Positions 7,008 to 15,124 of a stretch of DNA of 23,896 nucleotides are shown one piece after another. The notes under the pieces were generated by a model. It was not told the origin of the DNA and made no database searches. It saw only the letters and a program-made list of their open reading frames with translations. The translations under genes and the position numbers were made by a program. This DNA comes from 4484-232 sp964486555 (lineage in GTDB: Bacteria > Thermotogota > Thermotogae > Thermotogales > Thermotogaceae): the NCBI GenBank assembly GCA_964486555.1, contig CAZANP010000028.1, forward strand, positions 1 through 23,896, given 5' to 3'. Positions within the stretch are counted from its first letter, which is position 1; the number at the start of each line of letters is the position of its first letter.

Positions 7008-8293
7008 TTCTCTATAACCTCGGCTATTCTTCCTGCTACATCCTTGATCGCTTCCGAATCCCTTCCCTCAACCATTATCCTGATGACGGGTTCTGTGCCG
7101 GATGGTCTCACGACAACTCTGAAACCTTCCCTCTCATATTCTTTGATTATATCCCTCACCTCTTTCCTGCTTGCGATCTCCTTGTTCTTCACATGAACGT
7201 TAACACTCACTTGAGGATAATCTTCTATCATCGAGGAAAGTTCTGAGAGATTTTTCCTGTAGTAGACAATGGAAGATAGAACTTCCAGGGAAGTTATGAG
7301 ACCATCTCCGGTTGTTGATCTATCAAGAATTATCACATGACCGGATCTTTCACCTCCAAGAATCGATCCCTCCTTGAGCATCCCTTCAAGTACGTTTTTG
7401 TCACCAACTTTGGTCCTTAAGAGTTTCACACCCATATTTTCAAGGAAAACTTCAAGCCCCGTGTTCGTAAGAACCGTTCCAACAACGAGCTTCTTCTTCA
7501 TCCTTCCTGTATCGAGCAAGTACCTTGAAAGTATCCCCAAAATCTTATCTCCATGAACTATTTCCCCGTTTTCATCGAGCATTATGCACCTGTCTCCATC
7601 CCCATCGAAGGTGACACCTATCTCTCCCTTCCTTTTGACTGACTTCAAGAATTCTGGATTTGTTGAACCGCATCTAACGTTTATGTTGAATCCATCTGGT
7701 TCATCGTTGTACACTTTAACTCTGGCTCCAAGCCTTTCGAAAACTTCTGGTGCTGTCGTCACGGTTGAGCCGTTTGCAACGTCGAGTGCGATTTCGAAAT
7801 CCTTAAGGTCCAACCCTTCGAACATGTGAAGGACGAATCCTATGTACACATCCTGAGCGCTTTCGAAAGATTTCACCCTACCTATTCTTGAAAAATCAAC
7901 GTACTTCAAAAAACCTTTTTCGTATAGTTCCTCAACTTCTCCTTCTTTACCTTCGTTCATCTTGTATCCCTTCAGGAAGACCTTTATACCGTTGTACTGT
8001 GGGGGATTGTGAGAAGCGGATATCACAACACCTGCCGTTTTCATGACCTTGGTCAGAAGCGCTAGAGAAGGTGTTGGAAGTACACCACACTTTAGAACGT
8101 TCACACCAGCCGATGAAAGGCCCGAAGAGAGAGCATCCTCCAGAGTGTCTGATGTTGCCCTTGTATCCTTGGCAACGAGAACTTCCTGGATATCAAGGAC
8201 ATTTCCCAAGATGTTTCCTATCCTGAAAGCGAGTTCCGGCGTCAAATCCACTCCTACCTCTCCCCTTATACCGTCTGTCCCGAACAGTTTCAA
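7008..8293 (-). CDS. glmM: Phosphoglucosamine mutase GlmM (3' end lost in gap)
   Basis: Converts glucosamine-6-phosphate to glucosamine-1-phosphate, feeding UDP-GlcNAc and peptidoglycan synthesis in the cytoplasm. All four active-site loops of the alpha-D-phosphohexomutase family are present: FGTDGIRG (4-11), the phosphoserine loop SASHNPP with S94, the metal loop DGDGDR (230-235), the sugar loop GGERSGH (313-319) and the phosphate loop RPSGTEP (397-402). FGTDGIRG plus GGERSGH distinguishes GlmM from phosphomannomutase. 428 residues are readable; the family norm is ~430-450, so the stop should lie within a few codons inside the gap. The start is TTG, with AGGAGGG seven bases upstream. The TTGA overlaps the TGA stop of the nitrilase gene, indicating translational coupling. 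Confidence 0.93.
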
Positions 8294-9105
8294 TCTTCAT
8301 CCCTCCTTCTGTCACAGATCTCCCTGTAGATTTCTGGCCTTCTGTTTTTAAAATAAGCATGCGAATCTTCTATCTCTTCGTACCTGTATTTGTCCAGAAT
8401 ATTAAGGTCCAGATCTTCAAGTATTAAACCTTCATCAAAAGCCAACTCCTTCACGACTTCCCCTCTTGGCGATACGATTCTCGAATGTCCCACAAAATCC
8501 ATGAAACCTTTACCACAAGTTGAAGATACAAGGAGGAAAGAGCCGTTCTCCAAAGCCCTTGCCCTCGTTGCGATATCGAATATGTTGTACCTCTCCTTTC
8601 CAAAAGCAAAGAGAGATAGTATAACCTGTGACCCTCTCAAAGCAAGAATCCTTGCTATCTCAGGAAAACCTATCTCGTAACAGATCAGAACGCCGAACAC
8701 AACGCTCTTGAACGTGAAGGTCAAAAAGTTTGAGCCCGCTTCGAAAACGCTCTTTTCACCTCTAAAAAGATGGGTTTTATCGTAAAAAAGAATCTCTCTC
8801 TTTTTCTTTATAACGAAAGCGGAATTCCTCAATCTTCCATTGAGAACTCTTGGAACTCCTCCAACGATGCACATGTCGTACGTTCTCGACAGTTTCAACA
8901 ACTCTTTTTTTGCCTCATCCTTGAAGAAGATCCAGCCTTTCATCAGAATATCTTCATCCCATGTGTAACCTGTCAAAGAAAGTTCTGGAAAGAGTATCAA
9001 TTTTGCTTTCTTCTCTCCCGCCTCGTCGATGAGTTCTTTCATTTTCATAAGGTTTCTCTCAAACTCTCCTACCTTTGGAGAGATCTGGGCGACCGCTACC
9101 AGCAT
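8290..9105 (-). CDS. Carbon-nitrogen hydrolase (nitrilase superfamily)
   Basis: 271 residues with the Glu-Lys-Cys catalytic triad: E41 in FPELSLTGY, K110 in YDKTHLF and C142 in LICYEIGFPE. These enzymes hydrolyse non-peptide C-N bonds in amides or nitriles. The substrate cannot be read from sequence; omega-amidase-like or carbamoylputrescine-amidase-like members look similar. The start at 9105 (MLVAVAQISPKVGEF) matches the usual N-terminal strand of the fold and has AGGAGGG nine bases upstream. The frame is open further upstream, but that part overlaps the radical SAM gene. It overlaps the radical SAM gene by 47 bases and glmM by 4, so it is the third gene of a coupled operon. Confidence 0.9.
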   Translation of the reverse strand: MLVAVAQISPKVGEFERNLMKMKELIDEAGEKKAKLILFPELSLTGYTWDEDILMKGWIFFKDEAKKELLKLSRTYDMCIVGGVPRVLNGRLRNSAFVIKKKREILFYDKTHLFRGEKSVFEAGSNFLTFTFKSVVFGVLICYEIGFPEIARILALRGSQVILSLFAFGKERYNIFDIATRARALENGSFLLVSSTCGKGFMDFVGHSRIVSPRGEVVKELAFDEGLILEDLDLNILDKYRYEEIEDSHAYFKNRRPEIYREICDRRRDED

Positions 9106-10267
9106 TCTCGTAAACCCTCCTGGAAAGTTCCTGCTGTTTATGCCAATACCCATCGAGCAAACCTTTAGAAGCGAGACTCCCAAGGAATTTGTAATGTCGC
9201 TTTGTAAGTTTTCCAGGACCCACCTTGAAAAGTTCCGTTCCAGGAAGAGGCATGAAGGTGTGTGCATGGATCTTGGCCTTGTATTTTTTCACGATCTTTT
9301 CGATGAACTTGAAAGTTTCCAGAACGTCTTCTTCCTCCTCGAAAGGGAAACCGAATATGAAATCAACATGAGGAATGAAGCCGTTGTTTGCGATGGTCTC
9401 GATCGCTTTCTCGACCATCTCCACGGTGTGTCCTCTCTTTATGATCCTTAAGATCCTGTCGCTTCCACTCTGCGCTCCAATCACTATCGATTTGTTGTTG
9501 ACGTATTTTTTTATCCTCTTCAGGATATCGTCGCTTACGGATTCCGGCCTCACATCTGAAGGGAAGGTTCCATAGTATATCTCTTCAACTCCCACTTTCT
9601 TCAGCTCGAACAGGAGTTTCTCTACCACATCCGGATCCGGTTTTACGCCATTTCTAGAGCCGTATCCGAAGGAGTTTGGCGATATGAAACGGGCGACTTT
9701 CTTGTTTCTTTTGACACCTTCCGATGCGTAGTGCACTATCATCTCTATGGATCTGTGCCTTGCCATCCTTCCGGCAAGCTGGGGTGTTTGGCAGTAAGCA
9801 CATCTGAAAGGGCAACCTCTTGTTATTTCTATGGGGATGAATATACCGAGCTCCGGAGAAAAGGGCGGAAAGTCGTTCAGATCGACCCTTTCTTTCAACC
9901 CATCGAAGATTCTATTGGATGGCCTTTCTCCTTCCAGAAACTTCAATATGTTGTCTTCTCCATCTCCCGTGAAGACGTAGTCAAAACCCATGGACAGAGT
10001 TCCTTCAGGATCAGCAGTTGGATGGGGTCCTCCCGCTATGAGGATGTACCCTCTGCTTTTTAACAGTTCTACCTCTTCTTTCACTATATGAAGATCGAAG
10101 CTCATGAAAGAGTACGCAACGATCGTCTCTTCGGGAGGAAATTTCAAGATATCATCGACACTTTTTGTGACATGAAATTCAACGTCTTTCCTTCTACTGT
10201 GTATGGCAGATATTATGACCGCTATGCTGTACCAGTTATTTTTCAGTTCTCTGAAGACCAATCTCAT
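9059..10267 (-). CDS. B12-binding-domain / radical SAM protein
   Basis: 402 residues. An N-terminal Rossmann-like region (YILIAGGPHPTADPEG at ~74-89, then DYVFTGDGED) is the degenerate cobalamin-binding domain seen in many radical SAM enzymes. The radical SAM cluster motif is CPFRCAYC with C152, C156 and C159 (CX3CX2C), which binds the 4Fe-4S cluster and SAM. Later segments (GAQSGSDRILRIIKRGHT and VDFIFGFPFEEEEDV) are the conserved SAM-barrel strands. It resembles the MJ_1487-type subfamily, whose reaction is unknown to me. The classic DxHxxG cobalamin-ligand motif is not visible, so cobalamin binding is uncertain. The ATG at 10267 follows AGGTGAGGGG. The gene overlaps holA by 32 bases and the nitrilase by 47. 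Confidence 0.88.
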   Translation of the reverse strand: MRLVFRELKNNWYSIAVIISAIHSRRKDVEFHVTKSVDDILKFPPEETIVAYSFMSFDLHIVKEEVELLKSRGYILIAGGPHPTADPEGTLSMGFDYVFTGDGEDNILKFLEGERPSNRIFDGLKERVDLNDFPPFSPELGIFIPIEITRGCPFRCAYCQTPQLAGRMARHRSIEMIVHYASEGVKRNKKVARFISPNSFGYGSRNGVKPDPDVVEKLLFELKKVGVEEIYYGTFPSDVRPESVSDDILKRIKKYVNNKSIVIGAQSGSDRILRIIKRGHTVEMVEKAIETIANNGFIPHVDFIFGFPFEEEEDVLETFKFIEKIVKKYKAKIHAHTFMPLPGTELFKVGPGKLTKRHYKFLGSLASKGLLDGYWHKQQELSRRVYENAGSGRPDLSKGRRV

Positions 10268-11222
10268 TCAGGTAACCCCTCACCTTTTCTATGAATTCGT
10301 GTATCGCGAGCCTCGAATCATCGTCCCCTTTCACGCTTCTGTCTAGCTTGTAGAGATCTTTCAGGATCTTTGAAAGAATCTCGGGTGAATAGAATTTCAC
10401 GTGATTCAAGACTTCGAAATCCCATCCCTTGAACTTGAATCCCAAAAATCTTGCCACCTTCGGTACCGATATCTTCAAAGATTTTGAGATGTTGGAGATT
10501 TCCGGCCATATGTACTTTTCCTTTTTCGGAACGACCATCACTATTTTGAAAAGATCGAGGAAGTGATTTGCAAGAACAGAGCTTATGACTATCGGCTCGG
10601 ATATTTTCAGAAGTTCATCCAGTACCCTATGAGCGTTATCCACCCTCCCCTCCGAAATGGAGAAAGAGAGTTCATCAAGGGGAGGGTGTTCGTAAAAGTA
10701 AACCACCTTCTTCACATCGTCGCTTGTGACAACATCGCTTTCACAATAGCTCATCAACTTCTCTATCTCCTTCTCTATCCTTCCTTCATCACTCCCAACC
10801 ATGGAGAAGAACAGTTCAGCGGCGTCATCTTCGATATTCAATCCCTTCTTCTTGAAAGCTTTCTTCACGTAATCTATCCACTTTTCCCTTTCCCACGGTT
10901 TAGGTAGATCAAAGGATATACTCTTATATCCTTTTATTCCTCTGGTCGATCTTATGAAAACGTGTACCGTCTCCGGAACCTCTTTTAACATGCCAAGAAG
11001 GGTTTTCTTTTCCTGGGATTTCCAGGAATCGAAATCGATCACATCCAGAACCACCCTGCTTTGAAACATACCAAGCGTCTGTATGGATCTTCTGATCCTT
11101 TCGATTCTGTCTGTATCTTTCGGGTGGATTCTTGTATAATCTGCTTTCAGATCTTCCACCTTTTTCTTGATATACTCATCTTTGGAAAGATCTGCATTAC
11201 CCGTTAGGAACAATACAGGCAA
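10236..11222 (-). CDS. holA: DNA polymerase III delta subunit HolA
   Basis: 328 residues. Delta is the clamp-loader wrench that opens the sliding clamp. The sequence has the expected delta layout: a degenerate P-loop-like start (PVLFLTGNADLSKDEYI), VVLDVIDFDSW, PETVHVFIRS, a Lys-rich segment KPWEREKWIDYVKKAFKKKG, and the helical collar (SEGRVDNAHRVLDELLK, ANHFLDLFKIV, LYKLDRSVKG). There is no functional Walker A, as is normal for delta. Three possible starts exist: GTG 11231, ATG 11228 and TTG 11222. GAGGTG lies directly against the ATG but six bases before the TTG, so TTG 11222 (MPVLFLTGN) is preferred. First gene of the holA - radical SAM - nitrilase - glmM run, divergent from the small membrane protein gene 45 bases away. 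Confidence 0.82.
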   Translation of the reverse strand: MPVLFLTGNADLSKDEYIKKKVEDLKADYTRIHPKDTDRIERIRRSIQTLGMFQSRVVLDVIDFDSWKSQEKKTLLGMLKEVPETVHVFIRSTRGIKGYKSISFDLPKPWEREKWIDYVKKAFKKKGLNIEDDAAELFFSMVGSDEGRIEKEIEKLMSYCESDVVTSDDVKKVVYFYEHPPLDELSFSISEGRVDNAHRVLDELLKISEPIVISSVLANHFLDLFKIVMVVPKKEKYIWPEISNISKSLKISVPKVARFLGFKFKGWDFEVLNHVKFYSPEILSKILKDLYKLDRSVKGDDDSRLAIHEFIEKVRGYLNEIGLQRTEK

Positions 11223-11267
11223 TCTCATCACCTCTAGGTTTAAAATATATCACATCGAGGTGATACG

Positions 11268-11468
11268 TTGAGAGTGATATCCGATGTGCTGTTCTATATG
11301 GGATCCTTTATGCTCCTTTTATCCATAATATCGTTCGATCTTGGAACGAGGGCTTTGAGGGAGAAAAAACTCAAGAAGAGGAAGGAACACGACAGGAGGG
11401 GAAGGTACTTTCTCCTCGCCTGTGGCATAATGTATGGCCTGGCTCTTTTAATCGCTTTGTTCGTATAA
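11268..11468 (+). CDS. Small two-helix membrane protein (66 aa)
   Basis: TTG start at 11268 with GAGGTG five bases upstream. Two hydrophobic helices (~residues 6-24 and ~47-65) flank a basic, Arg/Lys-rich linker (REKKLKKRKEHDRRGR). The positive-inside rule puts that linker in the cytoplasm. I do not recognise the family. It sits 26 bases upstream of the glucokinase gene on the same strand, so the two are probably co-transcribed. Its start region faces holA across only 45 bases, so the divergent promoters must overlap; TTTAAAATATAT (11240-11251) could serve as a -10 in either direction. Confidence 0.6.
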   Translation: MRVISDVLFYMGSFMLLLSIISFDLGTRALREKKLKKRKEHDRRGRYFLLACGIMYGLALLIALFV

Positions 11469-11494
11469 TATGCAGAGTAAAAGGAGTGATGGAA

Positions 11495-12460
11495 ATGAAG
11501 ATTGTAGGAGTGGATCTTGGAGGAACCACGTTCACGGTGGGACTAGTCGATGAATCTGGAAAGATCATAAAAAGGCTCACGAGAGAAACCCATGTCGAAG
11601 AAGGGAAGGATAGAGTCATAGAAAAGATAGCAGAAGCTGTAAATGATGTGACAACGAAGGATGTCGAGTACGTGGGAATAGGTTCACCTGGCTCGATCGA
11701 CAGGGATAAAGGGATCGTCAGATTCTCCCCGAATTTTCCCGATTGGTGGGATGTTCCTCTGGCCGACGAGATCGAAAAAAGAACGGGAAAGAAAGTTTTC
11801 GTTGAAAACGATGCGAATTCCTTCGTTCTGGGGGAGAAATGGTTCGGTGCAGGAAAGGATTACGATCATATAGTGGCTCTCACACTTGGGACGGGTATAG
11901 GAGGAGGGGTGATAACCCACAGAAGGTTGCTTACAGGAAGCACGGGAATAGGAGCAGAGCTTGGACACATAGTCATAGAGCCCAACGGCCCCGTGTGTGG
12001 ATGCGGAGTGAGAGGGTGTCTCGAAGCTGTCGCATCGGGAACCGCCATCAAAAAGTTCGCGATGGAATCCTATAAGAAGTTTCCGGATTCCAAGATCTTC
12101 GCAATGGCAGGTGGACCCGATAAGGTAACACCCAAAGATGTTTTCGAAGCGGTTCTGCTTGGAGACAGACTGGCTACCCTGATAAGGGATAGGGTTGTAG
12201 ACGCCCTTGCAAGGGCCATAGCGAGTTACGTTCACATATTCAATCCACAGGTGGTGATTATAGGAGGGGGTATATCGAGAGCAGGGGACGTTCTGTTCGA
12301 TCCTCTGAACGAGAAGGTCAACGATTACGTCATGCCATCCTTCCTCGGGACCTTCAAGATAGTTAGAAGCAAACTTCTGGACGATGCAGGCGTTCTGGGA
12401 GCCGTCTCCATTGTTCTGAACAGATTATCCGAAAGGGGTGGGGGACATGAAGAGAGTTAA
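11495..12460 (+). CDS. glk: ROK-family glucokinase
   Basis: 321 residues. Phosphorylates glucose with ATP at the entry to glycolysis. Visible motifs: the phosphate loop DLGGTTFTVG (7-16), GIGSPGSID (61-69), catalytic D106 in ENDANS, GTGIGGG (132-138), and the ROK zinc site H158 plus C168, C170 and C175 in CGCGVRGCLEA. No N-terminal winged helix precedes the kinase, so it is a sugar kinase and not a ROK repressor. The start at 11495 is chosen because AAGGAG lies eight bases upstream; the earlier GTG 11486 and ATG 11489 are too close. Its last 14 bases overlap degV. Other ROK kinases (e.g. ManNAc or fructokinase) are possible, but the motifs and the degV neighbour resemble the T. maritima glucokinase locus. 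Confidence 0.9.
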   Translation: MKIVGVDLGGTTFTVGLVDESGKIIKRLTRETHVEEGKDRVIEKIAEAVNDVTTKDVEYVGIGSPGSIDRDKGIVRFSPNFPDWWDVPLADEIEKRTGKKVFVENDANSFVLGEKWFGAGKDYDHIVALTLGTGIGGGVITHRRLLTGSTGIGAELGHIVIEPNGPVCGCGVRGCLEAVASGTAIKKFAMESYKKFPDSKIFAMAGGPDKVTPKDVFEAVLLGDRLATLIRDRVVDALARAIASYVHIFNPQVVIIGGGISRAGDVLFDPLNEKVNDYVMPSFLGTFKIVRSKLLDDAGVLGAVSIVLNRLSERGGGHEES

Positions 12461-13310
12461 GATAATCCTGGATAGCACAGGAGACATACCTGTCGAGTGG
12501 CTGGAAAAGTACGACGTTGAGATAGCCTCCCTCTATGTGAACTGGCCCGACGGAACGTCAGAACCCGATGTCAGGGATCCAAAAGAGATCGAGGATTTCT
12601 ACAGGAGGATAAAGGGAGCCAAAGAACTTCCAAAAACGTCCCAACCAACGGTCGAGGATTTCAAAAAGCTTTATTTGAAAGCAAAGGAAGAAGGCTACGA
12701 TGAGATAATAGCTCTGTGTATATCCTCGAACCTCTCTGGAACGGTAAATTCTGCAAATATGGCGGCGAAAGAAGTTGACATCCCCGTGTACGTTGTGGAC
12801 ACAAAGCTCGCGTCCGCCGTCAACGCCCTCGTCGCGAAAAGGGTGAGAGAGATCTTGAACGAAGGGATGAACGGTGAGGAAGCGTACAAGAAGATCCTAG
12901 AAGAATTGAACTCCGGTAGGTTCAGGGCTGTTTTCTACGTCTCAGATTTCAACTTTCTCGTCAAAGGTGGAAGGGTCACAAAGATTCAAGGATTCCTCGG
13001 AACGATGCTGAAGATAAGGGTGTGTGTGCATATAAACGAGGAGGGGAAACTCATACCTTACAGGAAAGTCAGAGGAAATCAGAAAGCGGCCGAAGCTCTG
13101 GTCGAGAAGGTGAAGGAATACGCACCGGAAGGATCGAAATTGAGGATTCTTCCAGTTCATGCGGATAACGAATCTGGTGCGAGGGATGTCGAAAGGATTC
13201 TGAAAGAGTATTACGATGTGGAAGTGACTGGAATAGCGATGATGGGAAAAGTCATAACGACTCACGTTGGACCGGGAACGGCGGGAGCGGGGATAGAGAT
13301 CGTAACTTAG
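12447..13310 (+). CDS. DegV-family fatty-acid-binding protein
   Basis: 287 residues. DegV/FakB-like proteins bind a fatty acid between two domains; in Firmicutes FakB presents it to the FakA kinase. Visible signatures: ILDSTGD (7-13), the KTSQPT loop (63-68) that contacts the carboxylate, ALCISSNLSGTVNSA, VDTKLASA, FLVKGGRVTK, and a C-terminal HVGPGTAGAGIE. ATG 12447 is preferred over GTG 12438 because GAAAGGGGTG lies six bases upstream. It overlaps glucokinase by 14 bases, so translation is coupled. No fakA-like kinase is in the window. Its stop codon overlaps the end of the converging DUF5317 gene by 4 bases. Confidence 0.92.
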   Translation: MKRVKIILDSTGDIPVEWLEKYDVEIASLYVNWPDGTSEPDVRDPKEIEDFYRRIKGAKELPKTSQPTVEDFKKLYLKAKEEGYDEIIALCISSNLSGTVNSANMAAKEVDIPVYVVDTKLASAVNALVAKRVREILNEGMNGEEAYKKILEELNSGRFRAVFYVSDFNFLVKGGRVTKIQGFLGTMLKIRVCVHINEEGKLIPYRKVRGNQKAAEALVEKVKEYAPEGSKLRILPVHADNESGARDVERILKEYYDVEVTGIAMMGKVITTHVGPGTAGAGIEIVT

Positions 13311-13777
13311 CATCTCTTTTTACTCAAAAACAGAAGGAATACACCGATGTAAACGAGAACGTCTCCTGGGCTTATCAGGAACTTTCTACCCCAGGGGAGG
13401 ATCACAGGAATGTAATCTCCGAGTATGTTCGTAAGGTTGAATTTTTCAAAAACGAGGTGCCTGCTGCCAACGTGGAGTCCCAGTAAATTCACGAAAGGCT
13501 CGTAAGCCGGCATCTTCCCAGAATTCATGCTCATGACCAAACCGTTGAGAACAGTACCTGCACCAATCGCTTTGAACCCCGGTATCTCCCTGTTCACAAA
13601 GCACAGAAAGGCAAGGAAGACAAAGGAAAGTACCATGAGGTAATAGTTTTTGAGAAGTTGAAGCACTATGGGAATGGGAAAGAGATACAAAAGCTTGTAA
13701 TCCCTGGTAAAGACACATTTTGTACTCTTTGTTACAAGAGACATCAGAAACGCTATTATGAAAACATCGAGGATCAT
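13307..13777 (-). CDS. DUF5317-like small membrane protein
   Basis: 156 residues with about four membrane segments (1-15, ~30-62, ~66-84 and ~135-152). The central part, GTVLNGLVMSMNSGKMPA, followed by LGDYIPVILPWG and SPGDVLVYIGVFLLFL, matches the pattern of DUF5317 membrane proteins of unknown function. The ATG at 13777 overlaps the TGA of the HD-GYP gene (ATGA) and GGAGGAAGGGAA precedes it, so translation is coupled. Co-transcription with the HD-GYP gene suggests a related membrane or envelope role, but none can be named. The 3' end overlaps degV on the other strand. Confidence 0.72.
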   Translation of the reverse strand: MILDVFIIAFLMSLVTKSTKCVFTRDYKLLYLFPIPIVLQLLKNYYLMVLSFVFLAFLCFVNREIPGFKAIGAGTVLNGLVMSMNSGKMPAYEPFVNLLGLHVGSRHLVFEKFNLTNILGDYIPVILPWGRKFLISPGDVLVYIGVFLLFLSKKRC

Positions 13778-15003
13778 TTCCCTTCCTCCTCGATGATCTC
13801 AAGGAGAATATCCACTATTTGAGGATCCAGAGCGGTTCCTTTCATCTCCCTAAGCTGTTTCATGACCTCTTCTTTGGATAAAGCTTTTCTGTAGGGTCTG
13901 TCACTCACCATAGCTTCGTAAACATCCGCAACAGCTATTATCCTTGATGGAAGGGGAATCTCTTCCCCTTTCAATCCATCGGGATATCCCTTCCCATCCC
14001 ACCTTTCGTGATGATGCCTTACCCATTTTGCCTCTTTGAACCTGAACCTTCCGATCTCCTTCAGAATCGCTTCACCTTTTATAGGGTGTTGCTTCACTAT
14101 CTCGAATTCTTCTTTCGTTAACGTCGTCGGTTTGTTCAGAACGTAATCGGGTATCCCAACCTTCCCTATATCGTGTAAAAGAGCTGCTATGTAAATCCTC
14201 TCGACGAGCCTCGATGGTAGATTCATTTTATGAGCGATCTTCCTTGCTATCTCCGCCACTCTTTCACTGTGTCCCCTCGTGTAGAAATCCTTCTCCTCCA
14301 GACTCTTCGCAAGAGATCTCAAATTCTCTATCCTGAGGTCCTCGTATTTCCTTTTGTAGCTGTTCCCTATTTGAATGGATAGAACGAGTGCGAGAGATAG
14401 AGGAATCGCGACGAAACCGATATAAAAGTAGGATATGTAAACGACGGCACAGACTGGAAGTAGAGTCATCATACTGAAAAAGGGTGTGGAGAAGGTTCTG
14501 GAGACAGCTTCTCTCAGGTTCGTACTCGACGATATCCAGAGTATCGTTGTCATGAAAAAGGTGTTCATGAACATGTAAACGAACGCGATCAGGAATATCA
14601 CCGGTATGTTCCAAAGGGGATCACCAGTGGACAGCGCTCTGAACAGAACGGAAGCAACGAAGGCTGAAAGCCCTATCTGAGAGGCATTGAAGATGAACTT
14701 TATGAGAGGGAAATTTTTTATTTTATACAACCTTGGTATCAGAACGGAAGCGGAAGCTATGAGCATCGTTTCAGCGGGAGAAAGAAGGGAAGATGCCAGA
14801 ATGTTGACGATGATTCCTCCTGTGAGCTTTATGGAACTTCCCGAAAAATCCGCTATAGCAATTGTTATGATTTCAAATATTATTCCTGAAAAGAGTAATG
14901 TTAGAAAAATACCTGGAGATTTTACACCTTTGAACGAAAAAATAAAAAGAAAGAGGTAGATCAAGAAGATGAAGAGAACAAAGAGCTTTGTTTTTCTGTT
15001 CAT
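13774..15003 (-). CDS. Membrane-anchored HD-GYP phosphodiesterase-like protein
   Basis: 409 residues. The first ~210 form six or seven membrane helices (from LFVLFIFLIYLFLFIFSF to PLSLALVLSIQIG), a membrane sensor of no type I can name. A short coiled linker (RKYEDLRIENLRSLAKSLEEK) leads to an HD-GYP domain: RGHSERVAEIA, LLHDIGKVGIP (HD near 277-278), KQHPIKGE, HHHERWDGKGYP (~330-341) and ADVYEAMVSDRPYR. HD-GYP enzymes degrade cyclic di-GMP or related dinucleotides; all metal-binding His/Asp motifs are present, so activity is likely. ATG 15003 is preferred over TTG 15006 because GGAGG lies seven bases upstream. That ribosome site can pair with sequence just after the small ORF at 15038-15124. 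It overlaps the DUF5317 gene by 4 bases. Confidence 0.9.
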   Translation of the reverse strand: MNRKTKLFVLFIFLIYLFLFIFSFKGVKSPGIFLTLLFSGIIFEIITIAIADFSGSSIKLTGGIIVNILASSLLSPAETMLIASASVLIPRLYKIKNFPLIKFIFNASQIGLSAFVASVLFRALSTGDPLWNIPVIFLIAFVYMFMNTFFMTTILWISSSTNLREAVSRTFSTPFFSMMTLLPVCAVVYISYFYIGFVAIPLSLALVLSIQIGNSYKRKYEDLRIENLRSLAKSLEEKDFYTRGHSERVAEIARKIAHKMNLPSRLVERIYIAALLHDIGKVGIPDYVLNKPTTLTKEEFEIVKQHPIKGEAILKEIGRFRFKEAKWVRHHHERWDGKGYPDGLKGEEIPLPSRIIAVADVYEAMVSDRPYRKALSKEEVMKQLREMKGTALDPQIVDILLEIIEEEGK

Positions 15004-15009
15004 CAAAAG

Positions 15010-15035
15010 ACCTCCTCAGAAAAGGGGGCGGAGGT
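15010..15035 (-). promoter_or_regulatory. Hairpin sequestering the ribosome site of the HD-GYP gene
   Basis: On the minus strand ACCTCC (15035-15030) is perfectly complementary to GGAGGT (15015-15010), the ribosome site of the gene starting at 15003, with a 14-base loop. ACCTCC begins two bases after the stop codon of the 28-codon ORF, so a ribosome finishing that ORF would cover it and free the ribosome site. An alternative weaker pairing joins ACCTCC to GGTGGT in the last codons of the small ORF. The complementarity is seen; coupling is inferred. Confidence 0.5.
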
Positions 15036-15037
15036 GA

Positions 15038-15124
15038 TCACCACCACTCCAGATTACCGACAGCAGAGAAGAGGAGTGTCAGAAGGCTTCCGAACATAAC
15101 GATCAGTTTCCAGATTTTCTTCAT
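15038..15124 (-). CDS. 28-residue hydrophobic small peptide ending in Trp-Trp
   Basis: ATG at 15124, stop TGA at 15038-15040. GGGGGG lies six bases upstream, as strong as any ribosome site in the window. The peptide has a basic start (MKKIWK), a hydrophobic core (LIVMFGSLLTLLFSAVG) and the end NLEWW. It looks like a short signal peptide or single membrane helix with a tiny acidic-aromatic tail. Possible roles are a leader peptide controlling the HD-GYP gene (stop codon 34 bases from its start, adjoining a hairpin that hides its ribosome site), a secreted signalling peptide, or a small membrane partner. A promoter is present at 15227-15255. It is too short for most gene callers. Coding is inferred from the start context and composition, not from comparison. 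Confidence 0.6.
   Translation of the reverse strand: MKKIWKLIVMFGSLLTLLFSAVGNLEWW

Noticed and set aside
15033..15042. GGTGATCACC perfect palindrome over the small-ORF stop codon
   Set aside because: As an operator it is short and downstream of the promoter. It is explained by the Trp-Trp-stop codons followed by the ACCTCC element; I used it only as the alternative RNA pairing.
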